This document shows positions 9,246-18,420 of a stretch of 64,000 bases of DNA, in pieces; position 1 is the first letter of the stretch; every line of letters begins with the position of its first letter. The DNA is from Arthrobacter antibioticus (GTDB lineage Bacteria > Actinomycetota > Actinomycetes > Actinomycetales > Micrococcaceae): positions 1,037,845-1,101,844 of the forward strand of contig NZ_JASISQ010000001.1 of assembly GCF_030063205.1 (NCBI RefSeq). The letters are read 5' to 3'. The translations under genes and the position numbers were made by a program. The notes under the pieces were generated by a model that saw only the letters and a list, made by a program, of their open reading frames with translations, made no database searches and was not told where the DNA came from.

Positions 9246-9806
9246 TCAAAACTGATCCTCCGTTGAGGACGTCACAGTCACCAGCGCCGCCAGGGGCACA
9301 ACCACACTCCCCTGCTTGTTCCCACGTTCCCGACTCACGCCGTCGGTCAATTGCATCAGCTGTACATAATCCGCACCCACTTGGTCCAAGACACCGCGTA
9401 AGTTCACCGGGCGTCTGCTGTCCACATCAAGAACAACTGATGAACGGTTTCTGGCAAGAATACGCAGTGCAGCTGCCAAGGTAAACGGAACCTTGGATGA
9501 AGCCTTACCGCGTTGGGCACCTACACCCTGCACGCGCAGAATCTTAGCCAAGGGCACCAGAAGGGAACGGTTGCCTTCCGTGAGCAGGGTCCACTGCGGC
9601 TCCACCCTGCGCACAACTCCGTGAACCGTTATGCCATGACACATCAGAACCGTCAGTTGAACGCCTATGCCACCACGCAACGCCTCAGCCAAAGTTAGCT
9701 GTGAAGCCTCAACTCTCGCCAGTTCATTGATGTGCCGTTCCATTTCCTGCGCCGTGGCCGCGTGCATCTGGGTTTCGAAATCACCAAAGAGTAAATCCCA
9801 TCGCAT
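9246..9806 (-). CDS. Conserved hypothetical protein, SM-like beta segment
   Basis: A 186-residue soluble protein without a recognised domain. The N-terminal 35 residues are helical and acidic (MRWDLLFGDFETQMHAATAQ). A central segment, GIGVQLTVLMCHGITVHGVV followed by RVEPQWTLLTEG, has alternating hydrophobic strands, and a similar strand pattern recurs near residues 125-150. This suggests one or two small beta-barrels, as in Sm/SH3-like folds; this is a guess from pattern only. No signal peptide or transmembrane segment is visible. It starts at the ATG at 9804-9806, with no ribosome site but an excellent promoter 6 nt upstream. Its conserved neighbourhood near secA suggests a housekeeping role. 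Confidence 0.65.
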   Translation of the reverse strand: MRWDLLFGDFETQMHAATAQEMERHINELARVEASQLTLAEALRGGIGVQLTVLMCHGITVHGVVRRVEPQWTLLTEGNRSLLVPLAKILRVQGVGAQRGKASSKVPFTLAAALRILARNRSSVVLDVDSRRPVNLRGVLDQVGADYVQLMQLTDGVSRERGNKQGSVVVPLAALVTVTSSTEDQF

Positions 9807-9841
9807 GGCGCCACGTTAGGCGCGGCTACCCAATCAGTCAA
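9807..9841 (-). promoter_or_regulatory. Strong sigma-70-type promoter for a leaderless transcript
   Basis: On the minus strand, TTGACT (9836-9841) and TAACGT (9813-9818) are separated by exactly 17 bp. Six bases then separate the -10 hexamer from the ATG at 9804-9806. Initiation about 7 nt after the -10 would put the A of ATG at or next to +1. No Shine-Dalgarno sequence exists. Confidence 0.65.
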
Positions 9842-9907
9842 CCCTTCGACAGCGGGCTTGCAAGCAACTTTCCACAAACCCTGCCCAAGCTATAGACATT
9901 TGAGCTC

Positions 9908-9990
9908 TAAATAAGTCAAAATGACTTACACACCCTCAAATAGTGTTAAACACCATCAAATGAGTTCAAAGTAGATTAAAGAGATGCATC
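9908..9990 (+). promoter_or_regulatory. AT-rich regulatory region before the LysM gene
   Basis: Contains AAATAAGTCAAAATGACTT, which holds a 6-bp dyad (AAGTCA/TGACTT), then GTGTTAAACAC, then repeated TCAAA elements. The AAATAAG(G)TCAAAA core also precedes the small HTH gene at 8890. A shared operator is possible but unproved. Confidence 0.35.
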
Positions 9991-10773
9991 ATGAGAAGAG
10001 AAACTGTCGCAGACCTAACCATGGCCGCCGCAACCCTCTTTCTGGGCGCCTCGTTGGTCTTCAGTGGCCATTCGCTTTTACGGCTGCATGGGAACAGTGG
10101 CGGGGTAGCCTCCCCGCTTAACTTCTCCGAGTTGTTGGGTTTGGCTGGTGCAGGCTCAGGGATACTCCTACTTTGCTGCTGGTTGTTTGGCTTCGTCTGC
10201 GCGTGCATCTGCGGTGCCGCCCATGTTCTGGGCGCCGCCAGACTCGCCGCATTCACGGCGGCCTGTTCGCCAGCCTTCATGCGGCGGCTCATTATTGCCA
10301 TCATGGGATTAAATTTGTTGGCTGCACCCCTGGCTGGGGCTGCCGAGGGCCCAGGAGTTGATCCTCTCTGGCATGCTCAAACTGTAGCCACCTCGCCGTC
10401 ACTTAGTACTGCACAGCCCCCGAGTGCGCCCGCTCCACCCGTGGCACCCCAGTGGACTCCCCAGGCACCAGCGATTGGTGCTGACCTGCTCATGAGACCA
10501 ACAACCCGGCAAACTCCCGTATCACCACCGATAGACAGCAACGAAACCGGGTCAGAAGCACCACCTGGCGCAGGTCACGAGGCCAGCAACAGCAGCGATG
10601 TGGTTGTAAAAAGTGGTGACAGCCTGTGGAGCATTGTTTCCAAGGCACTGGGACCGTATTCAAATGATGTCGATGTGGCACTCGCCTGGCCTGCTTGGTA
10701 CAGGGCCAATGAGGCAACTATTGGGCCAAACCCCAACATCATCCATCCGGGCCAAATACTCCACGCACCATAA
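9991..10773 (+). CDS. LysM-domain membrane protein
   Basis: A 260-residue protein with three hydrophobic segments in the N-terminal 120 residues (about 8-30, 42-75 and 90-118). A long Pro/Ala/Ser/Thr-rich linker follows, then a C-terminal LysM module from about residue 205 (VVKSGDSLWSIVSKALGP ... NPNIIHPGQILHAP). LysM binds N-acetylglucosamine in peptidoglycan, so the protein probably links the membrane to the wall. It starts at the ATG at 9991; no strong ribosome site precedes it. The upstream region has short palindromes (AAGTCA-AAA-TGACTT at 9914-9928 and GTGTTAAACAC). The next gene starts 67 bp downstream on the same strand. Confidence 0.8.
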   Translation: MRRETVADLTMAAATLFLGASLVFSGHSLLRLHGNSGGVASPLNFSELLGLAGAGSGILLLCCWLFGFVCACICGAAHVLGAARLAAFTAACSPAFMRRLIIAIMGLNLLAAPLAGAAEGPGVDPLWHAQTVATSPSLSTAQPPSAPAPPVAPQWTPQAPAIGADLLMRPTTRQTPVSPPIDSNETGSEAPPGAGHEASNSSDVVVKSGDSLWSIVSKALGPYSNDVDVALAWPAWYRANEATIGPNPNIIHPGQILHAP

Positions 10774-10840
10774 TCCCGCCGATCCCGAAAAGCCCCAACC
10801 TCTGAACACAAGTGTCCTCACCACCGCAAAGGAGCACCAC

Positions 10841-11413
10841 GTGAGTACCACCGCAACCTCATCACCGTCCAACCCCACGCTTTTAGTGGTTAAGCCCGTC
10901 AACACCATCACTCCTGGCACCGACGCTCTCAACGAAGGAGAGGTGATAAAACTCCCTGGACGGGAGGAACGTCTAAGACGAGCACGGGCAGTCCCAGACA
11001 GTGACACCTCAGGCGCCCTTGGGATACTGGATCCAGGAGGGGCAGAGCGGGCCGTTGTGGCCTCAATGTCATGCAAGGTAGCTCAAGCCGCCCTTGAAGT
11101 TCTCAGCGGTGCCCGCTCCGTACAGCAACTGGCCCGGTGGCTAGATGCCCTGTGCCTTAACGCCTTGGCAACCCGTGCACGGCTGCATGCCGAAGCCCAA
11201 AAAGCTGAATGCCGTCGCCAGAGCCACGCACCAGAGAACGTTCATATGCTCCATCACCAGCCCCAAGTCCATTCGGTGCATTGCAGTGCCGTCTCGCCTG
11301 GGATCTTTGAAACTACAGTGGTGATCGCCGACAAGACGCATTTCCGAGCCATCGCCATGCGGTTCGAACTCTTGGGTGGGCTGTGGAAAGTGACTGCTTT
11401 GCAGATTGGCTAG
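10841..11413 (+). CDS. Rv3235-like protein (DUF6459 family)
   Basis: A 190-residue protein. The N-terminal third is polar and low-complexity; the C-terminal 110 residues form a compact domain with AQAALEVLSGARSVQQLARW, then a strand pattern ending FRAIAMRFELLGGLWKVTAL. This matches the Rv3235 family that sits beside secA in mycobacteria and other actinobacteria. I chose the GTG at 10841-10843, which has AAAGGAG 7 nt upstream; longer in-frame versions overlap the LysM gene. It has no signal peptide. It is convergent with secA and shares the 11448-11477 terminator. The function is unknown; proximity to secA suggests, but does not show, a link to secretion. Confidence 0.75.
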   Translation: MSTTATSSPSNPTLLVVKPVNTITPGTDALNEGEVIKLPGREERLRRARAVPDSDTSGALGILDPGGAERAVVASMSCKVAQAALEVLSGARSVQQLARWLDALCLNALATRARLHAEAQKAECRRQSHAPENVHMLHHQPQVHSVHCSAVSPGIFETTVVIADKTHFRAIAMRFELLGGLWKVTALQIG

Positions 11414-11447
11414 GGAAAGATCCCCACATCAACCACCTGCCTAAAAC

Positions 11448-11477
11448 AAGAGCCAGACGCGTTGGCGTCTGGCTCTT
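11448..11477 (-). terminator. Terminator between secA and the DUF6459 gene
   Basis: Perfect 13-bp stem (AAGAGCCAGACGC / GCGTCTGGCTCTT) with a 4-base loop. On the minus strand it is followed by GTTTTA, so it mainly ends secA transcripts. It may act in both directions. Confidence 0.85.
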
Positions 11478-11493
11478 GGCAAAGCGATGGGGA

Positions 11494-14289
11494 CTAGCGC
11501 TTTTTCTTCTTCTTGTTGTTGTTTTTGTTCGCCGGACGCGTGGCCGACGGCGGCAAGCCGCTACCACGGCGCTCAATATGCGTTTCGGCTTCACCTTCCG
11601 CATCCGGGCCACTGAACTGCAGCTGCGCAGGCTTCTCAGGTGCTTGAAGCCCAGGAGCGGTGATCCGGGGCGAACTCTCCTCAGCGGCCTCGGATGAGTC
11701 ACTGGCAGTGCCTGAGCCTGCGGAGCCCACCCGACCCATCAATGCCGAGGGTGCCTCTTGAACAAGACCAACGCTTGCTTCCGGAGCGTTCTCCACCTGA
11801 ACTTCAAGGTTGAACAGGAAACCAACGCTTTCCTCGCGGATGCCGGCCATCATGGACAGGAACATCTCGTACCCTTCGCGCTGGTACTCAACAAGCGGGT
11901 CACGCTGAGCCATGGCCCGCAACCCGATACCTTCTTTGAGGTAATCCATCTCGTAGAGGTGTTCCTGCCATTTACGACCCACCACAGAAAGCACTACGCG
12001 GCGTTCAAGTTCACGCATGGTCGATGAGCCCAGGGCGGCTTCGCGCTCCTGGTAGGCAACCTTGGCATCACTGAGCAGCTCAGTTTTGAGAGTTTCAGCT
12101 GTGATCCTGCCCTCGCCACCGACCTCTTCAGCGATCTCATCCACTGACACGCTCACCGGGTAAACGGTTCGAAGGTTGCTCCAGAGAGTTGAGAAGTCCC
12201 AATCACCGGGATGGCCATTGCTCAGCGCCGCGTCGATAATCTCATTGACGGTGTCCTCAAGGAAGTGTTGAACCTTCTCATGCAGGTCCCCGCCTTCCAG
12301 AATCCGGCGGCGGTCACTGTAGATGGCTTCACGCTGACGGTTCAGGACGTCGTCGTACTTCAAAACATTCTTGCGCTGCTCAGCGTTGCGGCCCTCAACC
12401 TGGCCTTGCGCGGAGGCAATCGCCTTCGATACCAGCTTGGACTCCAGCGCAACATCATCGGGCATGGACGATCGCGACATGAGGCGTTCGGCAGCACCGG
12501 AGTTGAACAAACGCATGAGGTCATCGGTCAATGAAAGGTAGAATCGCGACTCTCCAGGGTCTCCCTGACGTCCGGAACGGCCGCGAAGCTGGTTATCAAT
12601 ACGACGGGACTCGTGACGTTCGGTACCCAGAACGTACAGCCCACCGGCCTCAAGAACGGCCTCATGCTCGTCCTTGACGGCTAGCTTTGCTTCCTCGAAA
12701 ACGTCCAGCCAGGCTGCCTCGTACTCTTCCGGAGTTTCTTCCGGGTCCAGTCCGCGAGCAGCCAGCTCAGCAATAGCGTTGAACTCGGCGTTTCCGCCGA
12801 GCATGATGTCCGTTCCACGGCCCGCCATGTTCGTGGCGACGGTGACAGCTCCACGGCGTCCGGCCTGCGCTACGATTGCGGCTTCACGGGCGTGGTTCTT
12901 TGCGTTCAACACCTCGTGCTTGACGCCAGCCTCTGCCAATTTCTTGGACAGGTACTCGCTCTTCTCAACGCTAGTGGTGCCCACCAAAACAGGCTGGCCC
13001 AACTCGTGACGTTCAGCGATGTCAGCGACAACCGCGTCAAATTTCACAACCTCGTTCTTGTACACCAGATCCGCCTGGTCCACACGCGACATGGGCTTGT
13101 TCGTGGGGATTGCAACAACCCCCAACGAGTACGTGCCCATGAACTCGGAGGCTTCGGTCTCGGCGGTGCCAGTCATGCCGGCGAGTTTCTCATACAGACG
13201 GAAGTAGTTCTGCAGTGTCACTGTGGCCAAAGTCTGGTTCTCAGCTTTGATCTCCACACCTTCTTTGGCCTCAATGGCCTGGTGCATGCCTTCGTTGTAC
13301 CGCCGACCAGAGAGAATACGGCCAGTGTGCTCATCAACGATGAGGACTTCGCCATCCATGATGACGTAGTCCTTGTCGCGCTTGAACAGCTCTTTAGCCT
13401 TAATGGCGTTGTTCAGGAAACCAATCAACGGGGTGTTGGCGGACTCGTAAAGGTTGCTGATGCCAAGGTAATCCTCAACTTTTTCAATGCCGTCTTCGAG
13501 AACACCGACGGTGCGCTTTTTCTCGTCAACCTCGTAGTCCTCTTCGTCATTGAGGCGCAGTACAACTTTGGCAAACTCGCCGTACCAACGGTTGGCGTCT
13601 CCGGACGCCGGGCCGGAGATGATCAACGGTGTACGGGCCTCATCGATGAGGATGGAGTCCACTTCATCAACGATCGCAAAGTTATGCCCGCGCTGAACCA
13701 GCTCATCCTTGCTCCAAGCCATATTGTCGCGCAGGTAGTCAAAGCCAAACTCATTGTTGGTGCCATAGGTGATGTCGGCAGCGTACTGGGCACGGCGCAC
13801 GGTGGGGTCCTGGTTGGAGACAATACAGCCGCTGGTCTGACCCAGGAACCGGAAAACTCGTCCCATCAGGTCTGACTGGTACTGCGCAAGGTAGTCGTTG
13901 ACGGTAATCACGTGAACGCCTTTGCCCGTGAGCGCGTTTAGATACGCCGGTGCTGTTGCAACCAGGGTCTTACCCTCACCGGTCTTCATCTCGGCAATGT
14001 TCCCCAAGTGCAGGGCGGCGCCACCCATGAGCTGGACACGAAAATGGCGCAAGCCCAGTGTGCGGGAGGATGCTTCACGCACGGTGGCGAAAGCCTCCGG
14101 AAGCAGATCATCCAACGACTCGCCATCTGCGTGCCGGAGCTTGAGCTTGTCAGTTTCCTCGCGAAGTTCCGCATCGGTGAAGGTCTGGAAAGAGTCCTCC
14201 AGCGAATCAATGGCGTCCGCAAGGACATTGAGCCGTTTAAGCGTCTTGCGATCGCCTGTGCGAAGGACCCGCTCAAGAAGTGATGGCAC
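11494..14289 (-). CDS. secA: Preprotein translocase ATPase SecA
   Basis: The motor that pushes unfolded preproteins through SecYEG. At 931 residues it has all the landmarks: Walker A GEGKT near residue 103, VNDYLA, the DEVDS Walker B near 207, the preprotein cross-linking region, NMAGRGTDI near 500, and [11 protein letters not shown] near 570. The C-terminus lacks the zinc-binding CxC...CH (SEC-C) motif used for SecB contact. It ends instead in a low-complexity tail with a run of lysines (NNNKKKKKR). The start is GTG at 14287-14289 with GGGAG upstream, as commonly seen in this genus. It is the housekeeping SecA1 by length and context next to hpf/comF/lpqB. Confidence 0.97.
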   Translation of the reverse strand: MPSLLERVLRTGDRKTLKRLNVLADAIDSLEDSFQTFTDAELREETDKLKLRHADGESLDDLLPEAFATVREASSRTLGLRHFRVQLMGGAALHLGNIAEMKTGEGKTLVATAPAYLNALTGKGVHVITVNDYLAQYQSDLMGRVFRFLGQTSGCIVSNQDPTVRRAQYAADITYGTNNEFGFDYLRDNMAWSKDELVQRGHNFAIVDEVDSILIDEARTPLIISGPASGDANRWYGEFAKVVLRLNDEEDYEVDEKKRTVGVLEDGIEKVEDYLGISNLYESANTPLIGFLNNAIKAKELFKRDKDYVIMDGEVLIVDEHTGRILSGRRYNEGMHQAIEAKEGVEIKAENQTLATVTLQNYFRLYEKLAGMTGTAETEASEFMGTYSLGVVAIPTNKPMSRVDQADLVYKNEVVKFDAVVADIAERHELGQPVLVGTTSVEKSEYLSKKLAEAGVKHEVLNAKNHAREAAIVAQAGRRGAVTVATNMAGRGTDIMLGGNAEFNAIAELAARGLDPEETPEEYEAAWLDVFEEAKLAVKDEHEAVLEAGGLYVLGTERHESRRIDNQLRGRSGRQGDPGESRFYLSLTDDLMRLFNSGAAERLMSRSSMPDDVALESKLVSKAIASAQGQVEGRNAEQRKNVLKYDDVLNRQREAIYSDRRRILEGGDLHEKVQHFLEDTVNEIIDAALSNGHPGDWDFSTLWSNLRTVYPVSVSVDEIAEEVGGEGRITAETLKTELLSDAKVAYQEREAALGSSTMRELERRVVLSVVGRKWQEHLYEMDYLKEGIGLRAMAQRDPLVEYQREGYEMFLSMMAGIREESVGFLFNLEVQVENAPEASVGLVQEAPSALMGRVGSAGSGTASDSSEAAEESSPRITAPGLQAPEKPAQLQFSGPDAEGEAETHIERRGSGLPPSATRPANKNNNKKKKKR

Positions 14290-14543
14290 GAAATTGCTCC
14301 CAATCTATTGCTGCCTAAAAGTAGCGTGTTCAGTCTACGTGAGAAGATGCAGGCTAATCTGCCAGTTTTTGCTGTGTGGCACTCGGCAATACTCTCAGAG
14401 TTGGCTGGAATTAGTGGATTTGTAATCCTGCACGGCGCTAATTTCTCCCCCAGCGGAACCTTCAGCCGTGCAACTTGGGCATCTTTCTCACCAAGCCGGG
14501 AACTCGAGCAACACTCGATAGTGCTTGTTTCGCGACACAAAAC

Positions 14544-14580
14544 TTGACTCTTAGGTAGCCTAACTATTAGGCTACCTAAG
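14544..14580 (+). promoter_or_regulatory. Promoter plus perfect 31-bp palindrome for the MarR gene
   Basis: A perfect 14-bp inverted repeat (CTTAGGTAGCCTAA and its complement) with 3 bases between the arms fills 14550-14580, ending one base before the MarR start codon. TTGACT at 14544-14549 and TAGGCT at 14568-14573 (18-bp spacer) make a plausible promoter inside it. The MarR protein probably binds here and represses itself. There is no room for a ribosome site, so the transcript is probably leaderless. Confidence 0.75.
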
Positions 14581-14581
14581 T

Positions 14582-15016
14582 ATGAGTAATAGTGAAGCTT
14601 TGGATTTAGCTGCCCGCTACCGGGAAATACTGCGTCAGGCAGTTTACGTAGTGCGCGCCATAGAAGCTGACGGGGACTTAAGCACAAGCCAGGTCAGCAC
14701 ACTGAATATGCTTGCCGGTCAGCCACTGCGGGTCAGCGATATTGCCCGGAACGCTGGCATTCGCGTTCCCAGCGCAACGGAGCAAATCACCAAACTCGCC
14801 ACGAACGGTCTTGTGGAGCGGACTCCCAATGATCATGATGCCCGTGTAGTGGAAGTTCGGCTCACCACTTTGGGCAGGCACAAATTAGAGGCCGCAAACC
14901 TGCGGCGCAATAAGGAAGTTGCCGCAGCATTTGCGTTCCTGCTCCCCAGTGAACGTCAAGCGATCGACAGGGCTATCCCTGCCATTGCCAAACTCAACGA
15001 GGCTTTATCCCCCTGA
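14582..15016 (+). CDS. MarR-family transcriptional regulator
   Basis: A 144-residue dimeric winged-helix regulator. Residues 1-35 form the dimerisation helix. The HTH covers about 45-80 (GQPLRVSDIARNAGIRVPSA, then EQITKLATNGLVERTPNDHD), and the wing carries DARVVEVRLTTLGR. It is followed 107 bp later by an MFS exporter on the same strand, the usual arrangement in which a MarR protein senses a toxic compound and derepresses its pump. The operator-like palindrome immediately upstream supports autoregulation. The start is ATG at 14582, with no Shine-Dalgarno. The ligand cannot be told from the sequence. Confidence 0.9.
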   Translation: MSNSEALDLAARYREILRQAVYVVRAIEADGDLSTSQVSTLNMLAGQPLRVSDIARNAGIRVPSATEQITKLATNGLVERTPNDHDARVVEVRLTTLGRHKLEAANLRRNKEVAAAFAFLLPSERQAIDRAIPAIAKLNEALSP

Positions 15017-15065
15017 GCAAGTGGCCTCCCCGCGGAGCTTGACCGGCGAACAACGAATCCGCAGC

Positions 15066-15085
15066 AACAAGTACTAACAAGTACT
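15066..15085. repeat. 10-bp tandem repeat, two and a half units
   Basis: AACAAGTACT occurs twice in tandem, followed by AACAA, in the spacer between the MarR and MFS genes. Confidence 0.8.
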
Positions 15086-15123
15086 AACAAACCACCATTG
15101 CCCTCAACAAACTAGGAGTAGAA

Positions 15124-16353
15124 GTGCAAGCGAACACGGCAGATACAACTGCCAGCGAGAAGGAATTAACGCTCACGAAAGAAAAGCAGTCCATGCTTCA
15201 TCAGCCCAAAGCGGTGTGGGCAGTTGCCGGAGCATCGGTGTTCGCGTTCATGGGCATTGGCCTCGTTGATCCCATTCTGCCCGCCATTGCAGAAAATCTG
15301 CAGGCCACCGCCAGCGAAGTTTCGCTATTGTTCACCAGCTACTTCCTTGTTACTGCCATCGCCATGCTGGTCACAGGCTTTGTGTCCTCACGGCTAGGCG
15401 GCAAACGTACCCTCCTACTGGGTTTGGGAATTATTGTCATCTTCGCTGGTCTCTCAGGGTTATCTGACACCGTCGATGCACTGGTTGGCTTCCGCGCCGG
15501 CTGGGGTTTAGGAAACGCGCTCTTCGTAGCAACAGCCCTGGCAGTCATGGTGGGTGTGGCTTCCGGCGGAGCGGCAACCGCCATCATCTTGTATGAAGCC
15601 GCCTTGGGTCTGGGCCTGTCACTTGGCCCGCTGATGGGAGCCATGCTAGGTGGCTGGCAGTGGCGAGCACCGTTCTTTGGCACGGCTGCGGCCATGGCCG
15701 TGGCTTTCATTCTCATCATGATCCTGCTTCCCAAAACCCCAACACCAGCCCTGAAAACCAGGCTGCGCGACCCGCTTATTGCCTTGGGCCACAAGGGCCT
15801 ACGGACAACAGCCGGCAGTGCCTTGTTCTACAACTACGGATTTTTCACAATCCTGGCGTTCGTGCCCTTCATCCTAGGCTTTGACGCCTACGGGATTGGT
15901 GCGGTGTTCTTTGGGTGGGGCGTGGCCGTGGCCGTGTTCTCAGTTTTCGTAGCACCGATTGTGCAGCGTCGCTTCGGGGCCGTGGGCGCATTGACGGGTT
16001 CGCTGATTGCTCTGGCAATCATTTTGCTTGGCCTGGCTCTTGCAGCCGGACACTCGGTGAACACAGTAGTAGTTCTCACAGTTGTTTCCGGTGCCCTCCT
16101 TGGAATCAACAACACCCTGTTCACAGAAATGGCCATGTCCGTTTCCGACTCCCCACGCCCTGTGGCTAGCGCCGGTTATAACTTTGTGCGTTGGATGGGT
16201 GGGGCGCTGGCACCGTTCCTGTCCACCAAGATCGCCGAATACACCAACTCTTCAATCACGTTCTACACGGCTGCCGCCATGGTGATTGTCAGTGCTGTGG
16301 TCATTGTGGCAGGACGCAAATATCTCATCGCTCACGAACCGGCGGGCATCTGA
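15124..16353 (+). CDS. MFS drug-type exporter
   Basis: A 409-residue major facilitator with about 12 transmembrane helices after a 25-residue polar N-terminus. Helix 1 carries GIGLVDPILPAIAENL. The loop between helices 2 and 3 has a motif-A-like GFVSSRLGGKRTLLLG. EAALGLGLSLGPLMGAMLGG corresponds to motif C of the 12-14 TM drug:H+ antiporters. This places it with proton-driven efflux pumps. The start is GTG at 15124, preceded by TAGGAG. It lies downstream of a MarR regulator and is probably controlled by it. The substrate is unknown. Confidence 0.88.
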   Translation: MQANTADTTASEKELTLTKEKQSMLHQPKAVWAVAGASVFAFMGIGLVDPILPAIAENLQATASEVSLLFTSYFLVTAIAMLVTGFVSSRLGGKRTLLLGLGIIVIFAGLSGLSDTVDALVGFRAGWGLGNALFVATALAVMVGVASGGAATAIILYEAALGLGLSLGPLMGAMLGGWQWRAPFFGTAAAMAVAFILIMILLPKTPTPALKTRLRDPLIALGHKGLRTTAGSALFYNYGFFTILAFVPFILGFDAYGIGAVFFGWGVAVAVFSVFVAPIVQRRFGAVGALTGSLIALAIILLGLALAAGHSVNTVVVLTVVSGALLGINNTLFTEMAMSVSDSPRPVASAGYNFVRWMGGALAPFLSTKIAEYTNSSITFYTAAAMVIVSAVVIVAGRKYLIAHEPAGI

Positions 16354-16394
16354 GCGCACCACAGTTGGTTTAGTTTTCTGCCTTAGCAAGTACG

Positions 16395-16442
16395 ACGCCG
16401 GCACTAAAGGTGGGAGTGGAACCCCGCCTTTAGTGCCGGCGT
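16395..16442 (+). terminator. Terminator of the MFS gene
   Basis: A 16-bp stem (ACGCCGGCACTAAAGG / CCTTTAGTGCCGGCGT) with a 16-base loop, followed by TGTATTTT. It lies between the convergent MFS and hpf genes. Confidence 0.85.
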
Positions 16443-16488
16443 TGTATTTTAGTGCTTCACTTCTTCAAAAAATCTTCAACCAAATTAC

Positions 16489-17178
16489 TTAGACGCGGGC
16501 TGGCTCATCGGGTGAACGGTACGCGGAGATTTCCTCGGCACCCTTGGCGTTGTCATCGAGGGAAATGACACCGTAGGTCCAGCCTTTACGGCGGTAAACC
16601 ACAGAGGGAATGCCCGTTGCGGAGTCAACGAAGAGGTAGAAATCGTGACCCACCATTTCCATGTTGTCCACCGCGTCATCAAGGGATAGTGCCGTTGCTG
16701 GGAATACCTTGCGCCGGATCAAGACGGGTGAATCGCCTGCAGGGATATCATTTTCGATATCGTAGGGCGACTTTTCTGCGACTGGCTCCGCAGGTGTTTG
16801 GGCGTAGATCGGTTCGGAACTGCTCACGGGAACTAGTGATGCAGTAGCCTCGCTGACTGACCTAACTCCGTGCTTGCTGTGGTGGTCCGTCTTCTTGTCT
16901 TTGGCCTTACGGAGCCGCTCAAACAATTTTCCGTAGGCCAGATCAAACGCTGCAAACTTATCCGATGCGTCGGCTTCAGCCCGGATCACGGGGCCACGGC
17001 CAAGAACCGTGACTTCAACAGTGAGTGGAGCATCTGCAGCTTTGTTTTCCTTGGAAACCTTCACATCGACGCGCTGAACCTTGTCGGCCAGCTGTTCGAT
17101 CTTCCCGAGCTTCTCGCTAGCGTATTCGCGGAAACGATCCGAAACACTCAAGTTGCGGCCGGTGATCATGAACTCCAT
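16489..17178 (-). CDS. hpf: Long-form ribosome hibernation promoting factor
   Basis: A 229-residue protein that binds the 30S decoding region and dimerises 70S ribosomes to 100S in stationary phase or stress. The N-terminal S30AE domain (about residues 1-105) opens MEFMITGRNLSVSDRFREYA and has the alternating beta-alpha-beta pattern. A variable linker covers 105-165. The C-terminal dimerisation domain (about 170-229) has VLIRRKVFPATALSLDDAVD and the conserved FYLFVDSATG, then SVVYRRKGWTYGVI. I chose the ATG at 17176-17178, with GGAGG 8 nt upstream; a TTG 12 nt earlier is less likely. It follows comF on the same strand, as in most actinobacteria. Confidence 0.95.
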   Translation of the reverse strand: MEFMITGRNLSVSDRFREYASEKLGKIEQLADKVQRVDVKVSKENKAADAPLTVEVTVLGRGPVIRAEADASDKFAAFDLAYGKLFERLRKAKDKKTDHHSKHGVRSVSEATASLVPVSSSEPIYAQTPAEPVAEKSPYDIENDIPAGDSPVLIRRKVFPATALSLDDAVDNMEMVGHDFYLFVDSATGIPSVVYRRKGWTYGVISLDDNAKGAEEISAYRSPDEPARV

Positions 17179-17303
17179 GGTGCCCTCCAAACATCTTCGG
17201 TGACACGGCGGCCGGCTAGCAATCGGTGCTGCAAACCGACCTCCGACGGGCGGTTTCCTCTTGAAGAGGTACCCGTTTACTTACGTTAGTTCACCGTCCG
17301 GTT

Positions 17304-18239
17304 TTATTCATCTTTTACGACCAAACTATTTTCGGCGAGTCCTTTCGCTCCCACGTTTTTGGAGCCGTAATCCGGAGCCCGGGCCGCTGCCAAAACTACC
17401 GCCATACGCACCTTCAAGCCCGCTTGTTCTAGTGTTCTAGCCGCTTCACGAAGAGTTGAACCAGTAGTGAGCACATCGTCAACAAGCACCACCCCCTGGC
17501 TCCACGGATTCGCTGATAGCCGAAATTTGCGGCCACCTCCGCGGCGAATTTTCATCGTGTTACGGACGTTGCGCCGACGCGCCGCCCGCCCTAGCCCTTT
17601 CTGGTGCCGTCGGTGCCACGGGAGTTTTGCCCTAATACCCAATACCGGGGCAATGACCACTGCCGGCGGCACTCTGCCCTCTCGCACCATCGATTGCAGT
17701 AGCAGGGCTACAGGGTTATAGCCTCGGCGCCGCCAACCACTTCCCGTGCTGGGGATCGGAACCAGCCACAGCTGCCCCGGAGAATTCCCCTTGGCAAGTA
17801 TTGGCTGGCACGGGGCAATGTTCCCCAACGCATACCAGAGTCCTCGTGCCAGACACCGGCTCAATGGTGCGCGCAATTCCGTTCGGCCATGATTTTTGTA
17901 GGCCAGGATCGCCGCCGCCAATGTGTCCCTGTACTCACCGGCAGCAACCACGGGGAGTTGGCAATCACCCAACACGCTCACAAGTGCGTCAGCGGCGTCC
18001 TCGGCCCTGAATGGTGAGGCCGTTTGGCGACGCAGCGCACTTGCGCAGGCGGGGCACAGGGAGTGATCTTCACGCTCACAGACAACACACTCGGCGGGCA
18101 AAATCAGATAGAGAAAATCTCTCCATGCCACCCCGCACCACAATAAGCACCGTAGCCAACGCGAGGTAGCGCGCCCCTTATGTGTCACCGGAAGCGGCGC
18201 CAAGCCCAGTTCTTGCGCACCTTGGTAGTTACTATCCAT
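17304..18239 (-). CDS. comF: ComF-family phosphoribosyltransferase-like protein
   Basis: A 311-residue ComFC/GntX-type protein. A four-cysteine zinc finger (CVVCEREDHSLCPAC) is near residues 50-66. The type I phosphoribosyltransferase domain has PIPSTGSGWRRRGYNP and the PRPP loop VVLVDDVLTTGSTLREA near 245-260. In competent bacteria ComFC acts in DNA uptake; in actinobacteria the role is uncertain. The start is ATG at 18237-18239 without a clear ribosome site. A downstream GTG (VTHKGR) is an alternative, so the N-terminal 20 residues are doubtful. It lies between lpqB and hpf on the same strand. Confidence 0.85.
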   Translation of the reverse strand: MDSNYQGAQELGLAPLPVTHKGRATSRWLRCLLWCGVAWRDFLYLILPAECVVCEREDHSLCPACASALRRQTASPFRAEDAADALVSVLGDCQLPVVAAGEYRDTLAAAILAYKNHGRTELRAPLSRCLARGLWYALGNIAPCQPILAKGNSPGQLWLVPIPSTGSGWRRRGYNPVALLLQSMVREGRVPPAVVIAPVLGIRAKLPWHRRHQKGLGRAARRRNVRNTMKIRRGGGRKFRLSANPWSQGVVLVDDVLTTGSTLREAARTLEQAGLKVRMAVVLAAARAPDYGSKNVGAKGLAENSLVVKDE

Positions 18240-18383
18240 AACAACATCGTGGCCCTGCCAGAGCCTTCAGGAAAGCTACCCGCTATCCTTTGTGGACCAC
18301 TCACTCCCCACGCACGGCTGTGGGGGAATTGGTGGCTGATGCGTTCTTCGCATGCAGGGTCACCTCCTCCAATTCCTGCACTT

Positions 18384-18420
18384 CCGAGCCGCCGAGCCGC
18401 CGAGCTGCAGAGCCGCCCAC
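18384..18420. repeat. GC-rich 8-9-bp imperfect repeat
   Basis: Imperfect repeats of GAGCCGCC(G) immediately next to the CTGAGTCG array. They lie in the non-coding spacer between lpqB and comF. Confidence 0.6.

Noticed and set aside
12892..13875. A 327-codon open frame on the plus strand.
   Set aside because: It lies wholly opposite secA, whose translation is fully conserved. The plus-strand product has no family features and is a codon-bias shadow.
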